From positions 124,001 through 188,000 of the forward strand of contig NZ_PPXQ01000006.1 of assembly GCF_004798585.1 (NCBI RefSeq): a stretch of DNA of 64,000 nt. The letters run 5' to 3'. How positions within the stretch are numbered: the stretch's first letter is position 1; every line of letters begins with the position of its first letter. This stretch comes from Massilia sp. Mn16-1_5 (lineage in GTDB: Bacteria > Pseudomonadota > Gammaproteobacteria > Burkholderiales > Burkholderiaceae_D). Positions 54,966 to 64,000 of the stretch are shown here, one piece after another. Position numbers and translations under genes: made by a program. The notes beneath the pieces are model-generated. The model did not search any database. It was not told the origin of the DNA and saw only the letters and a program-made list of their open reading frames with translations.

Positions 54966-57900
54966 ATGCCACTGAACCGCCGCCCTCAGATCATGTCGTC
55001 CGCGTTGAAAACGCTTACCGCCGCGGTCGCCAGTGCTGTGCTGTTGTCGTCGGTGGCTAACGCGGCAGGACTGGGCAAGCTGACCGTCCTCTCCGCGCTG
55101 GGCCAACCGCTGCGCGCCGAGATCGAACTGACCGCCGTCTCCGCCGAGGAAGCATCGGGCCTGGTCGCGAAACTCGCGTCGCCCGAGGCCTACCGCGCCG
55201 CCAACGTCGAATTCAATCCGGCCCTGCTGTCGCTGCGCTTCGCCGTCGAGCAGCGCGGCGGACGCCAGTTCGTGCGCATCACCTCGCCGCAGCCGCTGAA
55301 CGAACCCTTCGTCGACCTGCTGCTGGAGCTGTCCTGGAATAACGGCCGCCTGGTGCGCGAGTACACCTTCCTGCTCGATCCTGCCGAACTGCGCGCGACC
55401 CAGTCGGCGCAGGTGACGCCAGCCGCACGTCCGGCACGCGACACCGCGGCAGCACCGGCGCAGGCACCGGCGGCCCGCCCGCAGCGCGGCGCCCGCGCCG
55501 ACGAATCTGCCAACACCTCGGCAGGCGAACCAGCCGACGCAAATGCCTCGCGCTACCGCGTCAAGTCCGGCGATACGCTGAGCCGCATCGCCGGCAAGCT
55601 CAAACCCGTCGACGTCTCGCTCGACATGATGCTGGTCGCCCTGTACCGCGCCAATCCGGATGCCTTCATCGGCAACAACATGAACCGCCTGAAGTCGGGC
55701 CAGATCCTCTCGGTCCCGACCGGAGAGAGCCTGCGCAGCCAGGACGCCGGCGAAGCCCACGGCACCGTGGTCGCGCACGCGGCCGACTTCAACGCCTACC
55801 GCGCCAAGCTGGCCGGCCAGGTCGCCACCAGCGCCCCGGCGCGCGAGGCGCAAGCAGGGCAGAGCGCGACCGGCCGCATCACGGCCAAGGTCGAGGAACG
55901 CCCGACCGCCGCCAACGAATCGCAAGACCAGCTGCGCCTGTCGAAAGCGCTGCCGCCGAAAGCCGGCACCGGCGTTGCCACGGCCACCGCCGAAGACACG
56001 GTGGCCAGGGAAAAGGAACTGGCCGACGCGCAGACCCGCGTCAAGGAGCTGGAAAAGAACGTCAACGACCTCGAGAAGCTGATCACGGTCAAGAGCCAGA
56101 CCGGCGCCGCCGCGACCCAGCGCGCCGAAGGCGCCCCGGCGATCAAGCCGATCGCACCGGCCGACCCTGTCGTCGCCCAGGCCGATACCGCGCCAAAGGC
56201 GGCACCGAAGATCAAGACCGCACCGAAGGCCGCACCGGCGGAACCGGCGCCAGCCGAGACCAGCCTGGCCGACACGCTGATGGACAACATCGTCTACCTC
56301 GGCGCCGGCGCGGCCGTGCTGCTGCTGGCCGCGCTCGGCCTGTCGCAGCGCCGCAAGCAGAAGGTGGTCGTCGAGAAAACCCCGAACACCCCGACCATCC
56401 TCGGCAGCGCGGCCCAGCCGGCGCAGGCGGTGTTCGCGGAAACGGGCGGCCAGAACGTCGATACCCACGACAGCGTGTTCAACTCCAGCTTTGCGCCCTC
56501 GGCCAGCCAGCTCGACACGAATGAAGTCGACCCATTGGCCGAAGCCGAGCTGTATCTCGCCTATAACTTCGACACCCAGGCCGAGGACATCCTCAAGGAA
56601 GCCCTGCGCAACGATCCGTACCGCCATCCGGTGCGCCTGAAACTGCTCGAGATCTACGCGGCGCGCAAGGACGTGCAGGCCTTCGGTACCCAGGCCAACG
56701 AGCTGTACAGCCTGACGGGCGGCAAGGGCGACGAGTGGGCGCAAGCCGCCGCGCTCGGCCACACGCTCGACCCGAACAATCCGATGTACGCGCAAGGCGC
56801 GGGCACTAGTGGCGCCGTCGCTGCGGGTGCCGCGGTGGCCGGCGCCGGCCTGGCCGCCGCGAGCGTCGCCGACGATGCCGGCCCGCAGACGATGCTGTCG
56901 CAACAGCTCGAGCAGGCCTTCCGCAAGCGCGGCGACAGTACCGAGATGCTGGAGCCGGAATCGACCGTCGACGCCGTCACCGGCGCGCCGCTCGACAGCG
57001 GCTTCAATCTCGACAGCCTGGGCCTGGACCAGGACGCCACCGCGCTGCCGCAGCTGGCCGATGCCGACGCGACACCGGCCGCCAGGGCCGACGACAACCT
57101 GCTCGACTTCGACCTCGGCGGCCTGAGCTTCGAGCCGGTCGCCGCCAGCGGCACCGAGAATGCCGTGCACGACGACGCCACCGCCGTGCCCGACCTGCAG
57201 TTCGACATGGAGCCCTTCGCCCCGCTCGAACCGGCCTCGGGCACGCCGGCCGTCACAAGCAGCGACAGCCTGGACGATCTCGCCTTCGACATGAACTTCG
57301 ACGCGCCGGCGGCCCAGCCGGCCGCCGCGCCAAGCGTGGACGAGGACGACGCCTTCGTGCTCGACCTGTCGAAGAACGGTCCGAACACCGATATCGACAT
57401 GGCGCAGCTGGCCCGTGAATTCGAACTGCCGCCGCTGCCGGAAGCCCCGGCCACGCCGCCGGCATCGGACCTGAAGGATCCGCTGTTCGACCTCGACGCC
57501 ATGGACTTCGGCCTCGTCGATGCCACGCCTGTCACCCCGGTCGGCGAGAAGCAGGAGCCGGTCTTCGATTTCGGCTCGACCGACCTCGACCTGACGCCGG
57601 CCGAACCGGCCACCCCTGAGCTGGCTGCTGAAGGGAAAGCGGAAGCGGAAGCCGCCAAGGACCCGCTGTTCGACCTCGACATGATGGACTTCGGCCAGCC
57701 GGCCGCGCCCGCCGCGCCGCAGGACGATCCGTTCGCGCAAACCGAGGTGCCGGCCATCCCGAACCCGGGCACCCCGGTGCCCCGTTTCGACATGACCGGC
57801 CTCGACCTCGACCTGCCGGCTAACGACTTCGCGCTGACCGAGCCGGACACCGCGCCAGCTGCCGCCGAGCCAGCCTCGGCCGAGCTGACCCCGGCCCAGA

Positions 57901-58049
57901 TGGAGATGGAAACCAAGCTCGACCTCGCGATCGCCTACCAGGAGATCGGCGACAAGGAAGGCGCACGCGAATTGCTCGACGAAGTGATCAAGGGCGGTAA
58001 CGTCGAACAATCCAGCCGCGCCAGCGCCATGCGCGCACAGTTGGCGTGA
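54966..58049 (+). CDS. fimV: FimV/HubP-family polar landmark protein
   Basis: This 1027-residue protein has a signal peptide (to VANAAG), the FimV N-terminal domain (LGKLTVLSALGQPLRAEIEL), a LysM-type peptidoglycan-binding domain (RYRVKSGDTLSRIAGKL), a coiled coil, one membrane helix (DNIVYLGAGAAVLLLAALGL), a long acidic cytoplasmic region and a C-terminal TPR-like motif (DLAIAYQEIGDKEGARELL). FimV/HubP proteins organise type IV pili, flagella and chromosome poles. The acidic region repeats DPLFDLDxMDFG-like units. The start is uncertain: ATGs at 54966 and 54993 both lack clear ribosome sites. The truA start overlaps its stop. Confidence 0.92.
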   Translation: MPLNRRPQIMSSALKTLTAAVASAVLLSSVANAAGLGKLTVLSALGQPLRAEIELTAVSAEEASGLVAKLASPEAYRAANVEFNPALLSLRFAVEQRGGRQFVRITSPQPLNEPFVDLLLELSWNNGRLVREYTFLLDPAELRATQSAQVTPAARPARDTAAAPAQAPAARPQRGARADESANTSAGEPADANASRYRVKSGDTLSRIAGKLKPVDVSLDMMLVALYRANPDAFIGNNMNRLKSGQILSVPTGESLRSQDAGEAHGTVVAHAADFNAYRAKLAGQVATSAPAREAQAGQSATGRITAKVEERPTAANESQDQLRLSKALPPKAGTGVATATAEDTVAREKELADAQTRVKELEKNVNDLEKLITVKSQTGAAATQRAEGAPAIKPIAPADPVVAQADTAPKAAPKIKTAPKAAPAEPAPAETSLADTLMDNIVYLGAGAAVLLLAALGLSQRRKQKVVVEKTPNTPTILGSAAQPAQAVFAETGGQNVDTHDSVFNSSFAPSASQLDTNEVDPLAEAELYLAYNFDTQAEDILKEALRNDPYRHPVRLKLLEIYAARKDVQAFGTQANELYSLTGGKGDEWAQAAALGHTLDPNNPMYAQGAGTSGAVAAGAAVAGAGLAAASVADDAGPQTMLSQQLEQAFRKRGDSTEMLEPESTVDAVTGAPLDSGFNLDSLGLDQDATALPQLADADATPAARADDNLLDFDLGGLSFEPVAASGTENAVHDDATAVPDLQFDMEPFAPLEPASGTPAVTSSDSLDDLAFDMNFDAPAAQPAAAPSVDEDDAFVLDLSKNGPNTDIDMAQLAREFELPPLPEAPATPPASDLKDPLFDLDAMDFGLVDATPVTPVGEKQEPVFDFGSTDLDLTPAEPATPELAAEGKAEAEAAKDPLFDLDMMDFGQPAAPAAPQDDPFAQTEVPAIPNPGTPVPRFDMTGLDLDLPANDFALTEPDTAPAAAEPASAELTPAQMEMETKLDLAIAYQEIGDKEGARELLDEVIKGGNVEQSSRASAMRAQLA

Positions 58050-58846
58050 GGCGCATCGCACTCGGACTCCAGTACGTCGGCACCGGCTGGAATGGTTACC
58101 AGAAACAGCCGAGCCGTGACACCGTTCAGGACGCCCTCGAGATTGCCCTCGAGAAGTTTGCCTGCACCAAGCTAGCTACCACCTGCGCCGGCCGCACCGA
58201 TGCCGGCGTGCATGCGGTCGAGCAGGTCGTGCACTTTGACACCGAGCTCGACCGTTCGATGCAAAGCTGGGTGCGCGGCACGAATACCTTCCTGCCCGAT
58301 TCGATTTCCGTGCGCTGGGCCGCCGATGTGCCGCCCGACGCCGAAGGGCAGGACTTCCACGCCCGCTTCTCGGCACGCGCGCGCACCTATCATTACGTGC
58401 TGTACAACAACCCGAACCCGTCCGCGCTGCTGGCCGGGCGCGCCGGCTGGGTGTTCCGTCCGCTCGACGTCGAACGCATGCGCCAAGCTGCGCGCCACCT
58501 GATCGGCCTGCACGATTTTTCCTCCTTCCGCGCTTCCGGCTGCCAGGCGAACACGCCGGTCAAGGACATGCAGGAAATCAGCATCGAGCGGCGCGGCGAC
58601 ATCATCGTCTTCACCGTGCGCGCCAGTGCCTTCCTGCACCACATGGTGCGCAACATCGTCGGCGCGCTGATTTATGTCGGCCTTGGGCGCAACGAGCCGG
58701 ACTGGATGGCCGAGGTGCTGGCCGCGCGCGACCGCGACGCCGCCGCGCCGACCTTCATGCCCGACGGGCTGTATTTCGCGAAAATCGATTACGATCCGAA
58801 ATGGGGGCTGCCGCAGGAGGCCGTCTCACCACTGCCCTGGCTGTAA
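58046..58846 (+). CDS. truA: tRNA pseudouridine(38–40) synthase
   Basis: The 266-residue enzyme isomerises uridines 38–40 of tRNA anticodon stems. The catalytic aspartate is D52 in CAGRTDAGVHA, with RARTYHYVLYN and RNIVGALIYVGLG further on. Translation starts at GTG within GTGA, overlapping the fimV stop. The pairing fimV–truA–trpF is a conserved Burkholderiales order. Confidence 0.95.
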   Translation: MRRIALGLQYVGTGWNGYQKQPSRDTVQDALEIALEKFACTKLATTCAGRTDAGVHAVEQVVHFDTELDRSMQSWVRGTNTFLPDSISVRWAADVPPDAEGQDFHARFSARARTYHYVLYNNPNPSALLAGRAGWVFRPLDVERMRQAARHLIGLHDFSSFRASGCQANTPVKDMQEISIERRGDIIVFTVRASAFLHHMVRNIVGALIYVGLGRNEPDWMAEVLAARDRDAAAPTFMPDGLYFAKIDYDPKWGLPQEAVSPLPWL

Positions 58847-59530
58847 GGATCGACATGCACCGTACCCGTATCAAGATCTGCGGCATCACGCGCGAGGAAG
58901 ACCTGCGCGCGGCCGTCAACCTGGGCGCCGACGCGCTCGGCTTCGTCTTCTATCCGAAGAGCCCGCGCTACGTCACGCCGGAACGCTTCGCGGAACTGAC
59001 GCGCGGCCTGCCGCCCTACGTCAGCTCGGTCGCGCTCTTCGTCAACGCCAGCGTGGACGAGGTCAGAAAGGTGGTCGATGCGGGACCGGTGGCGCTGCTG
59101 CAGTTTCACGGCGATGAAACGATGGAAGAGTGCGCACGCATCGCCGCCGCGGTACAGCGGCCTTTCGTCCATGCCTACCGCGTCAAACCGGACACAAGCC
59201 CACGCGATTTGCTAGAATGCGAACTCGCATACCGCGCTGCCAGTCCCTGGTTTTCGAGCCTGTTGCTCGACACTTATGTAGACGCCTACGGCGGCGCCGG
59301 AAAGGTCTTCGATTGGTCTCTTATCCCAAAAGAGCTCGCGCCTCGGGTCGTTTTGAGTGGTGGCTTGAGCGTGCAAAACGCGACTGACGCAGTCGCGCGC
59401 GTACGCCCCTGGGCGGTCGACATCAGCAGCGGTGTCGAGGCCGCCAAGGGAATCAAGGACGCCCGCAAGATCGCGGACTTCATCGCCGCGGTGCGGGCAG
59501 CCGATGCCACCATTGAAAGCGAGCACCCTC

Positions 59531-60808
<1,278 letters not shown>

Positions 60809-60818
60809 GTTTGGCGCA

Positions 60819-60847
60819 CGCGTGGACGGGGGACCCGTCCACCCTAC
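60819..60847. repeat. single REP-type palindrome between trpB and trpA
   Basis: CGCGTGGACGGG and CCCGTCCACCCTAC flank a 3-nt loop. This is a solo unit of the same family as at 6750, starting 10 bp after the trpB stop. It could set the trpB:trpA ratio by an mRNA hairpin. Confidence 0.8.
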
Positions 60848-60912
60848 AGCCCACGCGTTCAACGCGCCGACGCACACCCGGCTGTCACCTATAACCCAAA
60901 CGAAAAAACACC

Positions 60913-61710
60913 ATGTCCAGAATCGAACAAACTTTCGCCGCTCTGCGCGAACAAAACAAAACCGGCCTCGTCACCTTCATCACCGCCGGCGATCCCGGTC
61001 CCGACCTGACCGTCCCCCTGATGCACGCGCTCGTCGCGGGCGGCGCTGACGTCCTCGAACTGGGCGTGCCGTTTTCCGATCCGATGGCCGAAGGCCCGGT
61101 CATCCAGCGCGCCTGCGAGCGCGCACTGACATTCGGCATCGGCCTGAAGGATGTCTTCAACTACGTGCGCGAGTTCCGCGAGACGGATACGGAGACGCCC
61201 GTGGTCCTGATGGGCTACGCCAACCCGATCGAGCGCATCGGCCCAGACGAATTCATCCGCTGCGCGAAAGAGGCGGGCGCCGACGGCGCGATCGTCGTCG
61301 ACTATCCACCGGAAGAGTGCGAGGCCTTTGCCGACGCCATGCGCGAGAACGGTCTCGACCTGATCTTCCTGCTGGCGCCGACCTCGACCCAGGAACGCAT
61401 CCGGCAAGTCGCGCGCTACGGCAGCGGCTTCAGCTATTACGTCTCGCTGAAAGGCGTCACCGGCGCCGGCAGCATCGATACCGAGGACGTGGCGCGCCGC
61501 GTGGCCGCGATCCGCGAGCACGTCAGCCTGCCGATCGGCGTCGGCTTCGGGATTCGCGATGCGCAGACGGCGAAAGCGGTCGCTTCGGTGGCCGATGCGG
61601 TGGTGATCGGCAGCCGCATCATCCAGGAAATCGAGAACGTCGGTGCGGAGGCGGCCGTCCCGGCGGTCCAGACCTTTGTCGCCGGGATCCGCACGGCGCT
61701 CGACGGCTGA
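60913..61710 (+). CDS. trpA: tryptophan synthase alpha chain
   Basis: The 265-residue (beta/alpha)8 enzyme cleaves indole-3-glycerol phosphate, passing indole to TrpB. The catalytic E49 is present ([11 protein letters not shown]). The second catalytic position, Asp60 in the enteric enzyme, is Glu here (MAEGPVIQ). Phosphate-binding GVGFGIRD and GSRIIQEIE are intact. Length is normal and a terminator follows. Confidence 0.96.
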   Translation: MSRIEQTFAALREQNKTGLVTFITAGDPGPDLTVPLMHALVAGGADVLELGVPFSDPMAEGPVIQRACERALTFGIGLKDVFNYVREFRETDTETPVVLMGYANPIERIGPDEFIRCAKEAGADGAIVVDYPPEECEAFADAMRENGLDLIFLLAPTSTQERIRQVARYGSGFSYYVSLKGVTGAGSIDTEDVARRVAAIREHVSLPIGVGFGIRDAQTAKAVASVADAVVIGSRIIQEIENVGAEAAVPAVQTFVAGIRTALDG

Positions 61711-61727
61711 GCCAGGCCGCAGACGAC

Positions 61728-61760
61728 AGCCGGCAGTGGAGAGTTGCCTGCCGGCTTTTA
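61728..61760 (+). terminator. rho-independent terminator after trpA
   Basis: AGCCGGCAG and CTGCCGGCT form a 9-bp stem around an 11-nt loop, followed by TTTTA. It lies 17 bp after the trpA stop. Confidence 0.8.
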
Positions 61761-61820
61761 TTTGTCTTCTTACTATGGAGTACGGTAAATTACCTGTATT
61801 CAATCCATGTGGAAGGCAAC

Positions 61821-62096
61821 ATGAAAAAGCAAATCGTCCGCGTCTCCATCATGCAAAACGCCAAGCTGATGGCCGCCCTGTACTTCGTCATCTCGATTCC
61901 CCTGGTCGCGATGATGGCGATTCCCGTCCTGATGACCGAGGGCGCCGGCGGCTCTCTGCTGGCCATGATCCTGATGCCTGTGCTCTACACGGCCTTCGGT
62001 TTCGTGTTCACCCTGTTTGGCGCATGGGTGTATAACGTAGTCGCAGAGCGCGTGGGCGGTTTCGAATTCACGACCGTCGAGATCGGCAGGGATTGA
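61821..62096 (+). CDS. small two-helix membrane protein
   Basis: This 91-residue protein starts MKKQIVRVSI and has two membrane segments (about 16–38 and 50–75), ending VEIGRD. It resembles DUF3566-type small membrane proteins in layout, but I am not sure of that family. A GGAAGG site 4 bp upstream supports the ATG. It sits alone between trpA and accD. The role is unknown. Confidence 0.72.
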   Translation: MKKQIVRVSIMQNAKLMAALYFVISIPLVAMMAIPVLMTEGAGGSLLAMILMPVLYTAFGFVFTLFGAWVYNVVAERVGGFEFTTVEIGRD

Positions 62097-62193
62097 CTGC
62101 CACAGGAATGATTGCCAGACTGGCAAGCGGTGACAAGCCCAGCGCTAGCGGCTACACTACGCCCCATTCTAGATTTGCCGCAAAGGAGAGAAC

Positions 62194-63066
62194 ATGAGTT
62201 GGTTGGAAAAACTGCTGCCCCCACGGATCCAGCGCTCCGATGCCGCGAACCGCAAGACCATGCCGGAAGGCCTGTGGGTCAAGTGCCCGGCCTGCGAAGC
62301 CGTGCTCTACCGCGCCGACCTCGAGTCGAACCTGCACGTCTGCCCGAAGTGTGATCACCACATGCGCATCCGCGCCCGCGAGCGCCTCGATGCGCTGCTC
62401 GACGAAGGTGGCCGCTACGAGATCGGCCAGGAAGCCCTGCCGGTCGATACCCTGAAGTTCAAGGACAGCAAGAAGTATCCTGACCGACTCAAGCAAGCGA
62501 TGGACGCCACGGGCGAAACCGATGCGCTGATCGTGCAGGGCGGCTCGATCATGAGCCTGCCGGTCGTCGTGGCCTGCTTCGAATTCGAATTCATGGGCGG
62601 CTCGATGGGCTCCGTCGTCGGCGAGCGTTTCGCACGCGGCGCCCAGGTTGCCCTCGAACAGAAAGTGCCGTTCATCTGCATCACCGCCACCGGCGGCGCA
62701 CGCATGCAGGAAGGCCTGTTGTCGCTGCTGCAGATGGCGAAGACCACCGCCATGCTGACCAAGCTGTCGGAAAAGAAGCTGCCATTCATCAGCGTGCTGA
62801 CCGACCCGACCATGGGTGGCGTCTCCGCCTCCTTTGCCTTCATGGGCGACGTCGTGATCGCCGAGCCGAAGGCCCTGATCGGCTTCGCCGGTCCGCGCGT
62901 CATTGAAAACACCGTGCGCGAAAAGCTGCCGGAAGGTTTCCAGCGCGCCGAGTTCCTGGTGCAAAAGGGCGCCGTCGACATGATCGTCGACCGCCGCAAG
63001 ATGCGCGAAGAAATCGCGCGCCTGCTCGCGCTGCTGCAGAATCAGCCCGCTGAAGTCATCGCCTGA
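62194..63066 (+). CDS. accD: acetyl-CoA carboxylase carboxyltransferase subunit beta
   Basis: The 290-residue subunit of the carboxyltransferase (with AccA) makes malonyl-CoA for fatty acids. It carries the N-terminal four-Cys zinc finger (CPACEAV…CPKCDHH) and the crotonase-like core ([26 protein letters not shown]). An AAGGAGA site precedes the ATG. A terminator and then folC follow, a common betaproteobacterial order. Confidence 0.97.
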   Translation: MSWLEKLLPPRIQRSDAANRKTMPEGLWVKCPACEAVLYRADLESNLHVCPKCDHHMRIRARERLDALLDEGGRYEIGQEALPVDTLKFKDSKKYPDRLKQAMDATGETDALIVQGGSIMSLPVVVACFEFEFMGGSMGSVVGERFARGAQVALEQKVPFICITATGGARMQEGLLSLLQMAKTTAMLTKLSEKKLPFISVLTDPTMGGVSASFAFMGDVVIAEPKALIGFAGPRVIENTVREKLPEGFQRAEFLVQKGAVDMIVDRRKMREEIARLLALLQNQPAEVIA

Positions 63067-63089
63067 TCCGGCAACTGCTATTATTCTGG

Positions 63090-63121
63090 CCGGCGGCCCG
63101 CATCGCGGCCCGCCGGTTTTT
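63090..63121 (+). terminator. rho-independent terminator after accD
   Basis: CCGGCGGCCCGC, ATC loop and GCGGCCCGCCGG pair with one mismatch and are followed by five T. Confidence 0.85.
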
Positions 63122-63147
63122 CGTTTCAACGCAACCATTTCATATCC

Positions 63148-64000
63148 ATGCTTCCCACCACCTTGCCCGCGTGGCTGGCGCTGATCGAGTCGCGCCACGC
63201 CGAAACCCATATCGACATGGGCCTGGACCGCGTGCGCGCCGTCAAGGAGCGCATGAACCTGCAGTTTTCCTGCCCCGTGATCATGGTCGCCGGCACCAAT
63301 GGCAAGGGTTCCACCTGCGCGATGCTGGAATCGGTCCTGCTGCACGCAGGCTACCGCGTCGGCCTCTACATCAAGCCGCACTTCCTCGACTTTAACGAGC
63401 GCGCCCGCCTGAATGGCGAGATGGCCAGCGATGCCCTGCTGGTCGAAGCCTTCGATTTCGTCGAGGGAGCGCGCGGCGACATCGACCTGACCTATTTCGA
63501 ATTCACCACGCTGGCGATCATGCACCTGATCTCGCAGGCCGGGGTCGACGTCGCGATCCTGGAAGTGGGCCTGGGCGGACGCCTCGATGCCGTGAACGTG
63601 ATCGATGCCGACGTTTCCATCGTCACCAGCATCGACATCGACCATGCCGACTACCTGGGCGACACGCGCGAGGAAATCGGCTTCGAGAAGGCGGGTATCT
63701 TCCGCGCCGGCAAGCCGGCGATCTGCAGCGACCCGGTGCCGCCGCAATCGCTGATCAAGCATGCAGCCGACATCGGCGCCGACCTGTGGCTGATCGGCCG
63801 CGATTTCAACTACCAGGGCGACCAGCAGCAATGGAGCTATGGCGGACGCACCCAGCGCCGCAATTCGCTGGCCTATCCGGCCCTGCGCGGCGCGAACCAG
63901 TTGCTGAACGCGTCGGCCGCACTGGCGGCGCTGGAAGCACTGCGCATGCAACTGCCTGCGGGCGCGCAGGAAGTGCGCACCGGCCTGGCCCTGGTCGAAC
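63148..64000 (+). CDS. folC: dihydrofolate/tetrahydrofolate (folylpolyglutamate) synthase, 5' part
   Basis: The open frame runs to the window end, giving the first 284 residues. The P-loop AGTNGKGST is at about 48–56, with DYLGDTREEIGFEKAGI and the GLGGRLDAVN region following; all are FolC landmarks. The enzyme adds glutamate to dihydropteroate and to folates with ATP. There is no clear Shine-Dalgarno, but MLPTTLPAW is a sensible N-terminus. The 3' end is outside the window. Confidence 0.93.
   Translation, partial: MLPTTLPAWLALIESRHAETHIDMGLDRVRAVKERMNLQFSCPVIMVAGTNGKGSTCAMLESVLLHAGYRVGLYIKPHFLDFNERARLNGEMASDALLVEAFDFVEGARGDIDLTYFEFTTLAIMHLISQAGVDVAILEVGLGGRLDAVNVIDADVSIVTSIDIDHADYLGDTREEIGFEKAGIFRAGKPAICSDPVPPQSLIKHAADIGADLWLIGRDFNYQGDQQQWSYGGRTQRRNSLAYPALRGANQLLNASAALAALEALRMQLPAGAQEVRTGLALVE

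Noticed and set aside
54708..58061. 1117-codon minus-strand open frame opposite fimV
   Set aside because: The sequence is low-complexity Gly/Arg/Val-rich and lacks a ribosome site; fimV explains the region.

Overview
The window reads as chromosomal DNA of a high-GC betaproteobacterium, most likely a Massilia-like member of the Oxalobacteraceae (Burkholderiales). The case rests on the block leuC–entericidin–leuD–leuB–asd–fimV–truA–trpF–trpB–trpA–accD–folC, on a PEP-CTERM protein behind a sigma-54-type promoter, on tandem cyanophycin synthetase genes, and on dispersed REP-type palindromes. The genus is inferred from gene content and order, not from a marker gene. No tRNA, rRNA, CRISPR array, insertion sequence or prophage was recognised.

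Layout. 1–5331: the 3' part of one hybrid histidine kinase and a 1383-residue CheB–CheR–PAS–kinase–receiver fusion. 5332–6743: a PEP-CTERM surface protein and a LysE-type exporter. 6744–14742: a cyanophycin locus with two leftward synthetase genes (one intact, one with a broken Mur-ligase half) divergent from an ABC transporter with a zinc ribbon and a DUF1854 protein. 14743–23004: accessory metabolism and repair: a hydrolase/MarR operon with a likely autoregulatory operator, a GFA protein, a PPOX-fold protein, a VOC protein, a PRISE-like reductase, a GT1 glycosyltransferase and a UvrA2-like ATPase. 23094–31762: five co-directional signalling genes (kinase with three receivers, CheR, CheB, receiver–kinase, PAS kinase), mostly joined by ATGA overlaps.

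31796–34908: a lipoprotein divergent from ahpC–ahpF. 34909–35434: a structured gap with a candidate 39-residue membrane peptide on the minus strand. 35435–42948: a RecQ-like helicase directly upstream of the four-gene ligase-associated repair cassette (MBL exonuclease, ATP-dependent ligase, Lhr-core helicase, PdeM). 43029–46720: a glycine-zipper envelope protein, an FNR-family regulator without the iron-sulfur cysteines, a NarL-type response regulator and a universal stress protein with an FNR-type box upstream. 47104–49862: cheZ and a cheA lacking the P2 domain. 50095–64000: leucine, aspartate-family and tryptophan biosynthesis, the polar landmark protein FimV, and the start of fatty-acid and folate genes; folC runs off the end.

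The most promising points for follow-up are the cyanophycin-linked transporter/DUF1854 pair and the degenerate second synthetase, the structured small-protein locus near 35 kb, the RecQ–Lhr cassette, the REP family (one copy supplies a stop codon and fills the lysE leader), the repeated CheY-docking-like motif in CheZ, and the Asp-to-Glu change at the catalytic position 60 of TrpA.
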